Position numbers and translations under genes: made by a program
Shown: positions 18,288 through 26,566 of the stretch, piece by piece
Numbering within the stretch: the first letter of the stretch is position 1
Layout: every line of letters begins with the position of its first letter
Assembly: GCA_050283925.1 (NCBI GenBank)
Contig: JBNOAI010000006.1
Span: 290,654 to 354,653 of the forward strand
DNA from: ZC4RG25 sp023428365
GTDB taxonomy: Bacteria > Pseudomonadota > Alphaproteobacteria > Rhizobiales > Hyphomicrobiaceae
Length of the DNA: 64,000 nucleotides
Direction: 5' to 3'
Notes under the pieces: model-generated
What the model saw: the letters and a program-made list of their open reading frames with translations, nothing else
Told to the model about the DNA's origin: nothing
The model's database searches: none

Positions 18288-19004
18288 ATGGCGCTGATCA
18301 TCGGTGTTCGTGCCGGGGGCTCGTTGCCGCGCGATCCGCTTATCGCCACACCCGGGATGCGCCGGCGTCTGCGGCTGGCCATGGAGATCCTGCTGATCTT
18401 CATCGGCGCACCGATTTTGATTACCTACGCCATCTATGCCATCCGCCTGCCGCTGCTGTTCGTTCTGCCGCCTCTGCTGCTGGCGTTCGTCGGCTATCTT
18501 CTGTGGGACCGGACGTTCCTGCTGCGGCGCGAGTTGAGCCGGGGCTTCTCGTTGGCGGCTTTCGCCGGGATCGTGTTGACCTTTCTGATCCTCGGAGCGG
18601 TGATCGCCTATGGTGCGAAGGAGGTGCATCCGGGAAGTTTTCTGTCGTTCCCGCGCCGCGCACCGGATCTGTGGCTGACCATCATGGCGCTGTATCCGAT
18701 ATTGTCGGTGCTACCGCAGGAATTCGTGTACCGGACTTTCTTCTTCCATCGCTATGGCCCGCTATTCGGCGACTGGCGATGGACGGCGATTGTGGTCAAC
18801 GCTGGTCTATTCGGTTTCGGGCATATTATTTTCGGCAATTGGGTTGCCGTCGTCGGGACATTCCTGGTGGGGCTGCTGTTCGCCTATCGGTACGACAGCA
18901 CGCGCTCGCTGTGGGCTGTCTGGATCGAGCACAGTCTCTATGGCTGCCTCGTCTTTACGGTCGGTCTCGGTCGCTACTTCTTCACCGGCATATCCACGCT
19001 CTAG
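18288..19004 (+). CDS. CPBP family intramembrane glutamic endopeptidase
   Basis: A 238-residue multi-pass membrane protein of the CAAX-protease and bacteriocin-processing (Abi) family. Hydrophobic segments cover most of the protein from about residue 28. The family motifs are present in variant form: QEFVYR in place of EExxxR, FGHIIF with the conserved His, and a late WIEHSLYG. GGAG lies seven bases before the ATG. Its substrate is unknown. The final TAG overlaps the TAG of the convergent DsbA-like gene at the CTAG 19001-19004. Confidence 0.82.
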   Translation: MALIIGVRAGGSLPRDPLIATPGMRRRLRLAMEILLIFIGAPILITYAIYAIRLPLLFVLPPLLLAFVGYLLWDRTFLLRRELSRGFSLAAFAGIVLTFLILGAVIAYGAKEVHPGSFLSFPRRAPDLWLTIMALYPILSVLPQEFVYRTFFFHRYGPLFGDWRWTAIVVNAGLFGFGHIIFGNWVAVVGTFLVGLLFAYRYDSTRSLWAVWIEHSLYGCLVFTVGLGRYFFTGISTL

Positions 19005-19639
19005 GCGGACGCTTGGCGTTGCAGCCAATCCTCGACCGCTTCGGGCAGACCTTCGAGCCGGCGAAAGCCATTCGTCACCAGCGCATAACCGGCCGCCTTG
19101 CTGCCGACCAGGAGTACGGGGAAGCCACGGACGCCCATCTCCTGCGCCGTCAGAAAATCGCGGAATGTGGCATTGCGAATATCGGTCGACTGAAACAGGT
19201 CCAGGAACGCTGTACGATCGTGGCCTTCCTCGGCGGCAATATCGGCCAGAACCTCGCCCGACGTGATGTCGCGGTTTTGCGCATAGAACGCGGATTGAAT
19301 GCTGCTCATGAACGCCAGCTCCCGTGTTGGGTCCATGACGCGCATGGTTACGACAGCGCGGCATGGTGGTTCGCTGTCGTAGACGAAGTGGTCCCGCTCG
19401 AAGAACGAGAAATCGAATGGCTGGCCCGAAGCGGCGTTCACGCGCGTCCACGCATCGCGGATATAGTCCCGATCCTGCGGCCGCATGGCCTGCGTGTTAC
19501 CGGCGCGCAGTCCGCCTGTGATAACGCGCATGGCGAGGCGTCCGCGAAACTGCTGTTCCAGAGCCGCTACGACGGGCGCAAAGGCATAGCACCAGGAACA
19601 CATCGGATCGGCGACGTAGATGAAATGATGCTCTGTCAC
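19001..19639 (-). CDS. DsbA family protein (FrnE-like thioredoxin fold)
   Basis: A 212-residue thioredoxin-fold protein with the active-site motif CSWC at about residues 14-17 (ADPMCSWCYAF) and a late cis-Pro region (GVRGFPVLLVGS). There is no signal peptide, so it resembles the cytoplasmic FrnE/HCCA-isomerase-like branch rather than periplasmic DsbA. The GTG start overlaps the stop of the upstream DUF1003 gene by four bases, indicating translational coupling. Substrate unknown. Confidence 0.83.
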   Translation of the reverse strand: MTEHHFIYVADPMCSWCYAFAPVVAALEQQFRGRLAMRVITGGLRAGNTQAMRPQDRDYIRDAWTRVNAASGQPFDFSFFERDHFVYDSEPPCRAVVTMRVMDPTRELAFMSSIQSAFYAQNRDITSGEVLADIAAEEGHDRTAFLDLFQSTDIRNATFRDFLTAQEMGVRGFPVLLVGSKAAGYALVTNGFRRLEGLPEAVEDWLQRQASA

Positions 19640-20355
19640 TGCCGGTGTTTCTCCATCAGTTCCATCTGAAGCTTCTGGATCTCAACGAGCCGGTGCCACT
19701 GCCGGTTCAACAGGTGATCGATCTTCTCATGGAGTTGCCGGATTTCCAGCTCCGCCTTGAGATTGACCTGGTAGTCGTTGAGGGAGCGTAGCCGATCTTT
19801 CGCCTCCTGGCGCTTCTGGCTCATCATGATGATGGGGGCCTGAACCGCCGCAACGCACGAAAGCACGAGGTTGAGGAGGATGAAGGGATAAGGATCGAAC
19901 GCCCTGTCCATGCCTTCTGCGACGTTGAGCGCCACCCAGCACGCGAGAACCACGGCAAATGCGATGAGGAACGTCCAGCTCCCTCCGAATTTGGCCAAAC
20001 CGTCGGAGAGGCGCTCTCCGAACGCTCGCTTGCCGGCGAATTTCTCTTCGATATTTTCGACCAGCGTGGCGTTTGTCGCGAGACTGCGGGCGACATTCTG
20101 CTCGATCTCGCCAAGCTCGCCGAATTCGGCTTCGAGCAACGCTTCGACATAACGCGCCCGATATCTGTTGAGCACCTCTTCGGATATCAGGGAATCGGGC
20201 TGCAGTTCAGGATGATCGTTGCGGATCTGCTCGACCAGATTGGGCCCGACCTCATCCAGACTGACGAGCTGCCGCCGCGGCAGTTGCTTGCCGGAAATCG
20301 AACAGGGCTGCTTTCCGTTCCCCGCCCTATGGTGTTTGGACGATATTTCCGGCAT
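19636..20355 (-). CDS. DUF1003 domain membrane protein
   Basis: A 239-residue protein with two membrane segments (about residues 126-147 and 160-178) connected by a short loop, followed by a long charged helix (LNDYQVNLKAELEIRQLHEK) likely to form a coiled coil in the cytoplasm. This layout and the segment DPYPFILLNLVLS define DUF1003. The N-terminus CSISGKQLPRRQLV resembles the CxxC knuckle of relatives but has lost the second Cys. It is coupled to the DsbA-like gene and divergent from ettA. Function unknown. Confidence 0.82.
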   Translation of the reverse strand: MPEISSKHHRAGNGKQPCSISGKQLPRRQLVSLDEVGPNLVEQIRNDHPELQPDSLISEEVLNRYRARYVEALLEAEFGELGEIEQNVARSLATNATLVENIEEKFAGKRAFGERLSDGLAKFGGSWTFLIAFAVVLACWVALNVAEGMDRAFDPYPFILLNLVLSCVAAVQAPIIMMSQKRQEAKDRLRSLNDYQVNLKAELEIRQLHEKIDHLLNRQWHRLVEIQKLQMELMEKHRQ

Positions 20356-20571
20356 CGGTGTACGGCCCCTGCTGGTCGACGCGTGCGCGCTGGTCTGCCA
20401 CCTTGGGATTTCTGCCCGGACATCATATCTAGCGCATATCCCGGACGGGAGGCAGCGCTTCTATCCAATTCATCCTGTCAACGCGTCCGGTTGAGAACGC
20501 GGCTGGTTTCGTCTAGAACCGCCGCCAATCTCCCGTCGCAGCGATCAGTTTCAGAGGGCGCCCGAAACGTT

Positions 20572-22227
20572 ATGGCTACGCCGCAATTCGTTTACCACAT
20601 GCATAAGCTCTCCAAGACCTACCCGGGGGGCAAGCAGGTCCTGAAGGACATCAATCTGTCGTTCCTGCCGGGCGCCAAAATCGGCGTGGTCGGTCTCAAC
20701 GGCGCCGGTAAGTCGACCCTGCTGAAGATCATGGCGGGCACCGTCGAGGACTTCCAGGGCGAAGCCTGGGCCGCCGATGGCGTGCGGGTCGGCTATCTGC
20801 CGCAGGAGCCGGAGCTCGATCCGGCCAAGGACGTGCTCGGCAATGCCATGGAAGGCGTCGGGGAAAAGAAGGCGCTGGTCGACCGCTATAACGAGATCGC
20901 GGCCAACTACTCCGATGAGACGGCGGACGAAATGGCCCGCTTGCAGGATGAGATCGATGCGCAAAATCTGTGGGATCTCGATCAGCAAGTCGAGCAGGCC
21001 CTCGATGCGCTGCGCTGTCCGCCGAGCGATGCCGATGTCACGAAGCTGTCAGGCGGCGAAAAGCGTCGCGTGGCGCTGACCCGTCTGCTGTTGGCGAAGC
21101 CCGACATCCTGCTGCTTGACGAGCCGACGAACCATCTCGACGCCGAAAGCGTCGCTTGGCTGGAGCGGTATTTGAAGGAGTATGCCGGCTGCATCATGCT
21201 GGTGACCCACGACCGCTACTTCCTCGACAACATCACCGAATGGACGCTGGAACTCGATCGCGGCCAGGGCGTGCCCTACAAAGGTAACTACTCTGGTTGG
21301 CTGGAGCAGAAAGCCAAGCGGCTGGAAGTCGAGAAGGGTCAGGAGGAATCCAAGCAGCGTGCCCTCAAGCGCGAGCTGGAATGGATCCGGTCGAGCCCCA
21401 AGGCTCGGCAAGCGAAGTCCAAGGCGCGTATTCAAGCCTACGAGAAGTTGGCAGATGACGCCGGTCGCGAGGAAGTCGGCCGCGCAACCATCCAGATCGC
21501 ACCCGGCCCGCGTCTCGGCGGACTGGTTGTCGAGGCTGAGGGGCTGAGCAAAGGGTTCGGTGATCGGCTTCTGATCGACAACCTGTCCTTCAAGCTGCCG
21601 CCGGGCGGCATTGTAGGCGTCATCGGCCCGAACGGTGCCGGTAAAACGACGCTGTTCAAGATGCTGACGGGTGCGGAAAAGCCGGACAACGGCTCCATCA
21701 AAGTCGGCGAGACGGTGCAGATCTCCTACGTCGACCAGAGCCGCACGCACCTCGACGACAAGAAGACCGTCTGGGAGGAAATCTCAGCCGGCCTTGATCA
21801 GATCCCGCTCGGAAAGAAGGAAGTGAACTCACGCGCCTATTGCGGCTGGTTCAACTTCAAGGGCGCCGACCAGCAAAAGAAAGTCGGTCTCCTTTCAGGC
21901 GGTGAGCGCAATCGCGTCCATCTCGCAAAACTGCTGAAAGAAGGCGGCAACCTGCTGCTGCTCGACGAGCCGACCAACGATCTCGACACCGAAACGTTGT
22001 CGGCGCTCGAAGCGGCGTTGGAAGATTTCGCTGGCTGCGCCGTGGTCATCAGCCATGATCGCTTCTTCCTGGACCGCATCGCGACGCACATCCTGGCCTT
22101 CGAGGGCGACAGCCACGTCGAATGGTTTGAGGGCAACTTCGCCGATTACGAAGAGGACAAGAAGCGCCGTCTTGGCGATGCCGCCGTCGAGCCGCATCGC
22201 ATCAAGTACAAGCGCTTCGAGAGGTAG
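20572..22227 (+). CDS. ettA: energy-dependent translational throttle protein EttA (ABC-F)
   Basis: A 551-residue ABC-F protein that binds the ribosomal E site and gates entry into elongation according to energy state. Two complete ATPase domains are seen: Walker A GLNGAGKST with LSGGEKRRVAL and LLLDEPTNHLD, then GPNGAGKTT with LSGGERNRVHL and LLLDEPTNDLD. The charged P-site tRNA interaction linker lies between them (RALKRELEWIRSSPKARQ). ATG at 20572 gives MATPQFVYHMHKLSK, the family N-terminus; an open frame back to 20212 is not conserved and overlaps the divergent gene. Confidence 0.95.
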   Translation: MATPQFVYHMHKLSKTYPGGKQVLKDINLSFLPGAKIGVVGLNGAGKSTLLKIMAGTVEDFQGEAWAADGVRVGYLPQEPELDPAKDVLGNAMEGVGEKKALVDRYNEIAANYSDETADEMARLQDEIDAQNLWDLDQQVEQALDALRCPPSDADVTKLSGGEKRRVALTRLLLAKPDILLLDEPTNHLDAESVAWLERYLKEYAGCIMLVTHDRYFLDNITEWTLELDRGQGVPYKGNYSGWLEQKAKRLEVEKGQEESKQRALKRELEWIRSSPKARQAKSKARIQAYEKLADDAGREEVGRATIQIAPGPRLGGLVVEAEGLSKGFGDRLLIDNLSFKLPPGGIVGVIGPNGAGKTTLFKMLTGAEKPDNGSIKVGETVQISYVDQSRTHLDDKKTVWEEISAGLDQIPLGKKEVNSRAYCGWFNFKGADQQKKVGLLSGGERNRVHLAKLLKEGGNLLLLDEPTNDLDTETLSALEAALEDFAGCAVVISHDRFFLDRIATHILAFEGDSHVEWFEGNFADYEEDKKRRLGDAAVEPHRIKYKRFER

Positions 22228-22272
22228 AGTTGTGGATAACTTGGCGACCTGATTTCAATCCCGCGCGAATCA

Positions 22273-22318
22273 TGAGCATGCGGTTGGGCTATTTTAATAG
22301 CAGTCTGAATCATGCTCA
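22273..22318. promoter_or_regulatory. nested inverted repeats covering a start codon
   Basis: TGAGCATG (22273-22280) and CATGCTCA (22311-22318) are perfect inverted copies. Almost concentrically between them lies GCTATTTTAATAGC (22288-22301), a six-base dyad. The ATG of the following gene (22312-22314) falls inside the right outer arm. In RNA the start codon could be paired; in DNA this could be an operator. Confidence 0.45.
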
Positions 22319-23040
22319 AGAATTCGCCATACCGAATTGTGCCCCTTTCGCGCATCGTATTGCTGAAGCTGTACGTTGAGCACGTCAACGACTCCCCGAA
22401 GGATCGTTTTAGCGCCGAAGATGTATGCGGTCTATTTCGTGCGCCGATGTCCCGAAATCTCGTGGAAACCGCCCTCTCACGTCTTTCGAGGGAGGGAGGT
22501 TATGGCGCGAAGCTCGTGTCGTCCGTTGGTACAAAGAAGGATGGCACCCGCGGCTTCCGCATAGCCGAAGAAGGAATCTTCGTAGTCGAAAGGGGACTTC
22601 GCGACCCAGCGTCTGACCTTAGCTACTTCTACAATGCTGAGAACGAAGTGACCGCCCTCGAGGATGTCGCTGGGCTCAATGGTATCTTTTGGACTGACAG
22701 TGAACGTGTTGATGCCGACCAATGGCAGCCGCTCGATCTTTCTAGGAGTGGTGAAGAATTGGCTGACGCTGTGGCAGCGACCGAACAAGCGATCGATCTC
22801 GCGGAAAGCAGCAATGAGCTAGGCGCCACCTTTCCCGCCGAACGGGAAGGTTTACTCGCGTCTCTTAAAGAGGGGGTCCGATGGCTTAAGGAGAAGCGTC
22901 CAAGTAAAGCAACGATTGATGCGCTTCTACTCAATCCGTTGCGTTGGTTGGCGGGAGTGTTTGCAAATAGCGCTGTCGGTGAAGCGGCGAAGCGTGCCGC
23001 ACAGAAGTTACTCGATTGGATTGCCTCCGCACTTTTATAG
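22312..23040 (+). CDS. unrecognised protein, winged-helix-like N-terminus
   Basis: A 242-residue protein not assigned to a family. Residues ~10-85 look like a winged-helix domain: helices around RIVLLKLYVEHV and NLVETALSRLSREG, then a wing-like strand pair (KLVSSVGTKKDGTRGFRI). A low-complexity middle follows, with helices near 150-200 (EELADAVAATEQAIDLAE). The C-terminus is amphipathic to hydrophobic (LRWLAGVFANSAVG; KLLDWIASALL), perhaps membrane-associated. Base composition is visibly lower in GC than both neighbours, suggesting transfer. It stands alone between ettA and a convergent gene. A regulator or a small accessory or defence protein is possible but unsupported. Confidence 0.7.
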   Translation: MLKNSPYRIVPLSRIVLLKLYVEHVNDSPKDRFSAEDVCGLFRAPMSRNLVETALSRLSREGGYGAKLVSSVGTKKDGTRGFRIAEEGIFVVERGLRDPASDLSYFYNAENEVTALEDVAGLNGIFWTDSERVDADQWQPLDLSRSGEELADAVAATEQAIDLAESSNELGATFPAEREGLLASLKEGVRWLKEKRPSKATIDALLLNPLRWLAGVFANSAVGEAAKRAAQKLLDWIASALL

Positions 23041-23169
23041 CTGACTACGTCGTTCGGCTGGCCGTCAGTGTCATCTGTATATTTCCGATAATCGAACTAC
23101 CGCCTCATAGGCCAGCAAAACACCGACGACAATCGGGGTCGTGTGACTGATGTGCGTCAAACATCGCGC

Positions 23170-23775
23170 TTATCGGTTGAGCGCGATGACCAGAGCCTGC
23201 GGATTGCCGCCGTTCTCGCCGATGTAGGCCTCGAACAGGTTCTTCAGGAACGGGCTCATCCAGAAACCGAGAACCTGAGCGTCGCGAATACGGAAGCTGT
23301 TACCCTGCGGCACGAGCAGCCAGCGTACGTCATAGGACGTGCCGCTCCGGAGGTGGACACGGCTGTCGACGTAAAGACCGGTGCCCGCCTCGGCCTTAAG
23401 CGGCGGCGACATGATCTCCGCGTGGCTGACCGCATACTTTGGTGCTTCTGTCGCCGCATAGCGGGAGATGAACCGAACCATGCCGCCATAGTATGTGCTG
23501 CGGTCCGTAGATTTCAGTTGAAGCTTGTAGTTGCCGAGAGCGTAGAGGCCGATCGCCGGCACGTGACCGCGCTTCTGGATGACCTCGATGAAGTCTTCCG
23601 GATTGCCGGATTTAGCCGCTGCGATCAGTTCGCGCGAGGCCTGCTTCATGAACTCGACGGCAGGTTCCTGCGCGTTGACAGGTGCTGCAATCAGCGCGAC
23701 CAGCATCGGCAGAAGCGCAAATGCCGTCAGTCGCCAGCCGTAAGATGCTGCGCGCCGATGAACTTCAGTAGCCAT
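23170..23775 (-). CDS. MlaC/Ttg2D family phospholipid-binding protein (HpnM-like)
   Basis: A 201-residue exported protein of the Tol-Tol/Ttg2 family, which carries phospholipid between membranes. A signal peptide is clear (LTAFALLPMLVALIAAPVNA, cleavage near AQEP). The fold is indicated by GNYKLQLKSTDRSTYY, SRVHLRSGTSYDVRWLLV and FRIRDAQVLGFWMSPFLKN. ATG at 23773-23775 has GGAGAGG just upstream, whereas the longer frame has no ribosome site. No mlaFED genes lie nearby; orphan relatives in hopanoid-making alphaproteobacteria are called HpnM, but no hopanoid genes are in this window. Confidence 0.82.
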   Translation of the reverse strand: MATEVHRRAASYGWRLTAFALLPMLVALIAAPVNAQEPAVEFMKQASRELIAAAKSGNPEDFIEVIQKRGHVPAIGLYALGNYKLQLKSTDRSTYYGGMVRFISRYAATEAPKYAVSHAEIMSPPLKAEAGTGLYVDSRVHLRSGTSYDVRWLLVPQGNSFRIRDAQVLGFWMSPFLKNLFEAYIGENGGNPQALVIALNR

Positions 23776-24046
23776 TCCTCTCCTCCGGAATAAGAAGCGG
23801 TCAAGCATCGACGTATCCAGCCTCAAGCAGCTCTCAGCAGACAGCCATCGATGCCAGCCACTGCCATCCCCGTCAACCGCAGCCGGGCCAATCCCAGTGA
23901 AGCCGTGTGACAATCATGTCTCCACGGTCACAGTGTACAAATCGTTACTGAAAGGATCAAAAAGATGGTCAACTCGTGTTCCGATTGAGCACGAGGCGAA
24001 TTTTGGCGATTTGGGCGTGGAAAATAGTCCGGGTCGCAGTCGAAAA

Positions 24047-24424
24047 TCAGGCCGCCAGGGGACGAGTGGTCGTGACTTCATCGCGTGGCGTCAGGGCAAC
24101 GACTGTCGTGGGCCTCACCGGCGCTGGTGCGGGGATGTCGGTCGAAGCGGTTGGCCGGCCATAGTCTGTCGTCCGCAGGTAGAACGGCAGGACGCAGAAC
24201 GCGACTGATATCATCAATCCGAGCCCAAGCTGAGCCGCCGTGAGAGGTGCCTCGCTCAGCGCAGTCAGAATTGCGGGCTGTTCGATGGCGGCTGCGGTCA
24301 GCGCCGCGAACGGGGCCAGCAGGATCGCCACGGCCGGAGCCACGAGAAGGACGATCATCAGCAAGCTGGCGCGGTTGGTCGTAGGAGCCGTGGTGTCTGA
24401 ATGGCTGAGGGTGGCGATGGTCAT
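24047..24424 (-). CDS. small predicted membrane protein
   Basis: A 125-residue protein with two hydrophobic segments (LLMIVLLVAPAVAILLAPFA and a later GLGLMISVAFCVLPF), separated by a helical stretch, and a Pro/Thr-rich tail. No family was recognised. The start ATG at 24422-24424 lacks a clear ribosome site, so the gene is less certain than its neighbours. It is divergent from the ArsR-type regulator. Confidence 0.5.
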   Translation of the reverse strand: MTIATLSHSDTTAPTTNRASLLMIVLLVAPAVAILLAPFAALTAAAIEQPAILTALSEAPLTAAQLGLGLMISVAFCVLPFYLRTTDYGRPTASTDIPAPAPVRPTTVVALTPRDEVTTTRPLAA

Positions 24425-24533
24425 GGCCGTTATCGCTTCGCGTTCGAGAGGAGAGCCGGTGATGTACGGTGCGCCGTCTTAGCGATCCGCTAATTTGGCG
24501 ACGCATTCTCCCTACCACTGAGCTTTTTTTCCG

Positions 24534-24553
24534 CCTGTTCCCGGAGGAACAGG
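24534..24553. repeat. 8-bp inverted repeat upstream of the methionine operon
   Basis: CCTGTTCC (24534-24541) and GGAACAGG (24546-24553) flank CGGA. A T run precedes rather than follows it on the plus strand, so it is not a plus-strand terminator. It lies 18 bases before the -35 element and could be a second operator. Confidence 0.35.
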
Positions 24554-24571
24554 ACGTGCAACTTAGATCGC

Positions 24572-24599
24572 TTGACACATAAAGATATCTTTATATGCT
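24572..24599 (+). promoter_or_regulatory. promoter with embedded 16-bp palindromic operator
   Basis: TTGACA (24572-24577) and TATGCT (24594-24599), 16 bases apart, form a good sigma-70-type promoter. The spacer is almost entirely ATAAAGATATCTTTAT (24579-24594), a perfect 16-base palindrome. A repressor bound there would block RNA polymerase. The next gene is an ArsR-type repressor, so autoregulation and control of the whole operon are the natural reading. Confidence 0.75.
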
Positions 24600-24623
24600 C
24601 TCTGGTGAATGAGGAGAGCAGCC

Positions 24624-25655
24624 ATGGTGGCGCCAGGAGGCATAGAGGTTGACGCGGCAGTCGCGGCGCTGAAGGCGGCCGCCGACCAGACGCGCCTGCG
24701 CATTCTGCTGTTGCTCTCGGACGGAGAGCTCAACGTCAAGGACTTCACCCGCATCCTCGGGCAGAGCCAGCCGCGCATCAGCCGCCACGTGAAGCTGCTG
24801 GGCGAAGCCGGGCTGGTCGAGCGTGTCCGCGAGGGAAGCTGGGTCTTCTGCAGGCTGGCGGAGGGATCGCTGGGCGAGCTGGCGCGTGGTGTCGTTGCCT
24901 CGATCGACCAATCCGACGCGATTTATACACGCGATCGCCAGCGCGCCGATGCGTTGAAGACAGAGCGCCAGGATGTGGCGCAGGACTATTTCCGGTCACA
25001 CGCGGCTGACTGGGACCGCATCCGCGCGCTGCACGTCTCGGAGGCCGAGGTTGAGCACGCGATGCGTGAGGTGCTGGGCTCGGTTCCGGTCGATCTGCTC
25101 GTCGATCTCGGAACGGGAACCGGAAGGACGCTGGAGTTCTTCGCCGATCAATACGCGCGCGGCGTCGGGATCGACGTCAATCCGTCGATGCTCGCCTATG
25201 CGCGCAGCAAGCTCAGTAAGGATGGCCTGTCTCACGTTCAGGTCCGTCATGGCGACATCTACAACTTGTCTTTCGCGGATGAGGCCGCCGATACCGTCAT
25301 CATGCATCAGGTGCTGCACTTCCTGAGCGATCCGGCACACGCGATCCATGAGGCGGCTCGTGTGTTGGGGCCTGGTGGTCAGCTGTTGATCGTGGACTTC
25401 GCACCGCATTCGCTCGAGTTTCTGCGCGAGCAATACGCGCATGAGCGTCTCGGGTTCTCGCACGCCCAGGTCAAGCAGTGGCTCAGCGACGCCGGTCTTG
25501 CGGTGCGCCAGGTCCGCGATCTGGAGCCGCCGTCGGAGAACGCATCCGACAAGCTCACCGTTTCCATCTGGCTCGCCGAACGGCCGGGTCAACGCAAGCA
25601 CACCGCCGCATCCGTGCGCGCACAACAGCTACAGCCCGAAAGGTCCGCCCCATGA
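24624..25655 (+). CDS. ArsR-type regulator fused to a SAM methyltransferase domain (SahR-like)
   Basis: A 343-residue fusion. Residues ~10-85 form an ArsR winged helix (DQTRLRILLLLSDGELNVKD; QSQPRISRHVKLL). The rest is a class I methyltransferase fold with the SAM motif VDLGTGTGRTLEFF and the acidic GIDVNPSM. Metal-ligand cysteines of classic ArsR sensors are absent, so the effector is probably SAM or S-adenosylhomocysteine, as described for SahR regulators of the methionine cycle. ATG at 24624 has GAGGAGAG upstream; the ATG at 24609 has none. Its stop overlaps the metF start by four bases. Whether the methyltransferase domain is catalytic or only a sensor is unknown. Confidence 0.87.
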   Translation: MVAPGGIEVDAAVAALKAAADQTRLRILLLLSDGELNVKDFTRILGQSQPRISRHVKLLGEAGLVERVREGSWVFCRLAEGSLGELARGVVASIDQSDAIYTRDRQRADALKTERQDVAQDYFRSHAADWDRIRALHVSEAEVEHAMREVLGSVPVDLLVDLGTGTGRTLEFFADQYARGVGIDVNPSMLAYARSKLSKDGLSHVQVRHGDIYNLSFADEAADTVIMHQVLHFLSDPAHAIHEAARVLGPGGQLLIVDFAPHSLEFLREQYAHERLGFSHAQVKQWLSDAGLAVRQVRDLEPPSENASDKLTVSIWLAERPGQRKHTAASVRAQQLQPERSAP

Positions 25656-26566
25656 CATCCGAACGCAAGAGCCGGCTGGTCGGATCTGGCGAAATATCGG
25701 TTTCGTTCGAGTTCTTTCCGCCGAAGAACGAGCGGATGGAGGAGGCACTGTGGAGCGCCATCCGTCGATTGGAGCCCCTTGGGCCGCAGTTCGTATCGGT
25801 GACATACGGCGCCGGTGGCACGACGCGTGAGCGCACGCATGCGACCGTCGAGCGCCTGGTCAAGGAAACGGCGCTGCAGCCTGCCGCGCATCTGACGTGT
25901 GTAGGAGCCGGGTGCAACGAGATAGACGCGGTCGTCCGCGATTACTGGGATGCTGGTGTTCGCCACATCGTTGCTCTGCGCGGCGATCCGGCCGGCGGAG
26001 TCGGCACACGTTATGAGCCACATCCTGGCGGCTACGCGAATGCTGCCGAACTGGTGTCGGGGATCGCGAAAGTCGGTGCGTTCGAGATTTCAGTTGCCGG
26101 GTATCCGGAGAAGCATCCAGAAAGCTCGTCGCTGGCTGTGGACCTGGATAACCTGAAGGCCAAGGTCGACGCGGGAGCCAATCGGGTCATCACGCAGTTC
26201 TGCTTCGACAACGAGCATTATCTCCGGTTCGTCGAGAATGCGCGCGCCCACGGCATCTGGTGCCCGATCGTTCCCGGCATCGTGCCGATTCATAACTTCA
26301 AGCAGGTCGCGGGCTTCGCAACCAAGACCGGCACCAGCATTCCCGCATGGCTGGCGCGCCGCTTCGAGGGACTGGACGACGATCCGGCGACGACCCATCT
26401 GGTTGCGGCGGCGGTCGCTGCCGAGCAGGTCATGGACCTCGTCGACCAGGGCATCCGCCAGTTCCACTTCTATACGCTCAATCGCGCCGACCTCGTGTTC
26501 GCCATCTGCCATCTGCTTGGCCTAAGAGCACGCACGCCGGTCGCCCCGCAGACGGTGCTCGCATGA
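25652..26566 (+). CDS. metF: methylenetetrahydrofolate reductase
   Basis: A 304-residue FAD-dependent TIM-barrel enzyme that reduces 5,10-methylene-THF to 5-methyl-THF, the methyl donor for MetH. Hallmarks are SFEFFPPKNERMEEAL near the N-terminus, VSVTYGAGG, HLTCVGA, ALRGDPAGG and ITQFCFDNEHYLRFV. The ATG at 25652 overlaps the regulator's TGA, and its own stop overlaps the metH start (ATGA), so translation is coupled through the operon. Confidence 0.96.
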   Translation: MTSERKSRLVGSGEISVSFEFFPPKNERMEEALWSAIRRLEPLGPQFVSVTYGAGGTTRERTHATVERLVKETALQPAAHLTCVGAGCNEIDAVVRDYWDAGVRHIVALRGDPAGGVGTRYEPHPGGYANAAELVSGIAKVGAFEISVAGYPEKHPESSSLAVDLDNLKAKVDAGANRVITQFCFDNEHYLRFVENARAHGIWCPIVPGIVPIHNFKQVAGFATKTGTSIPAWLARRFEGLDDDPATTHLVAAAVAAEQVMDLVDQGIRQFHFYTLNRADLVFAICHLLGLRARTPVAPQTVLA

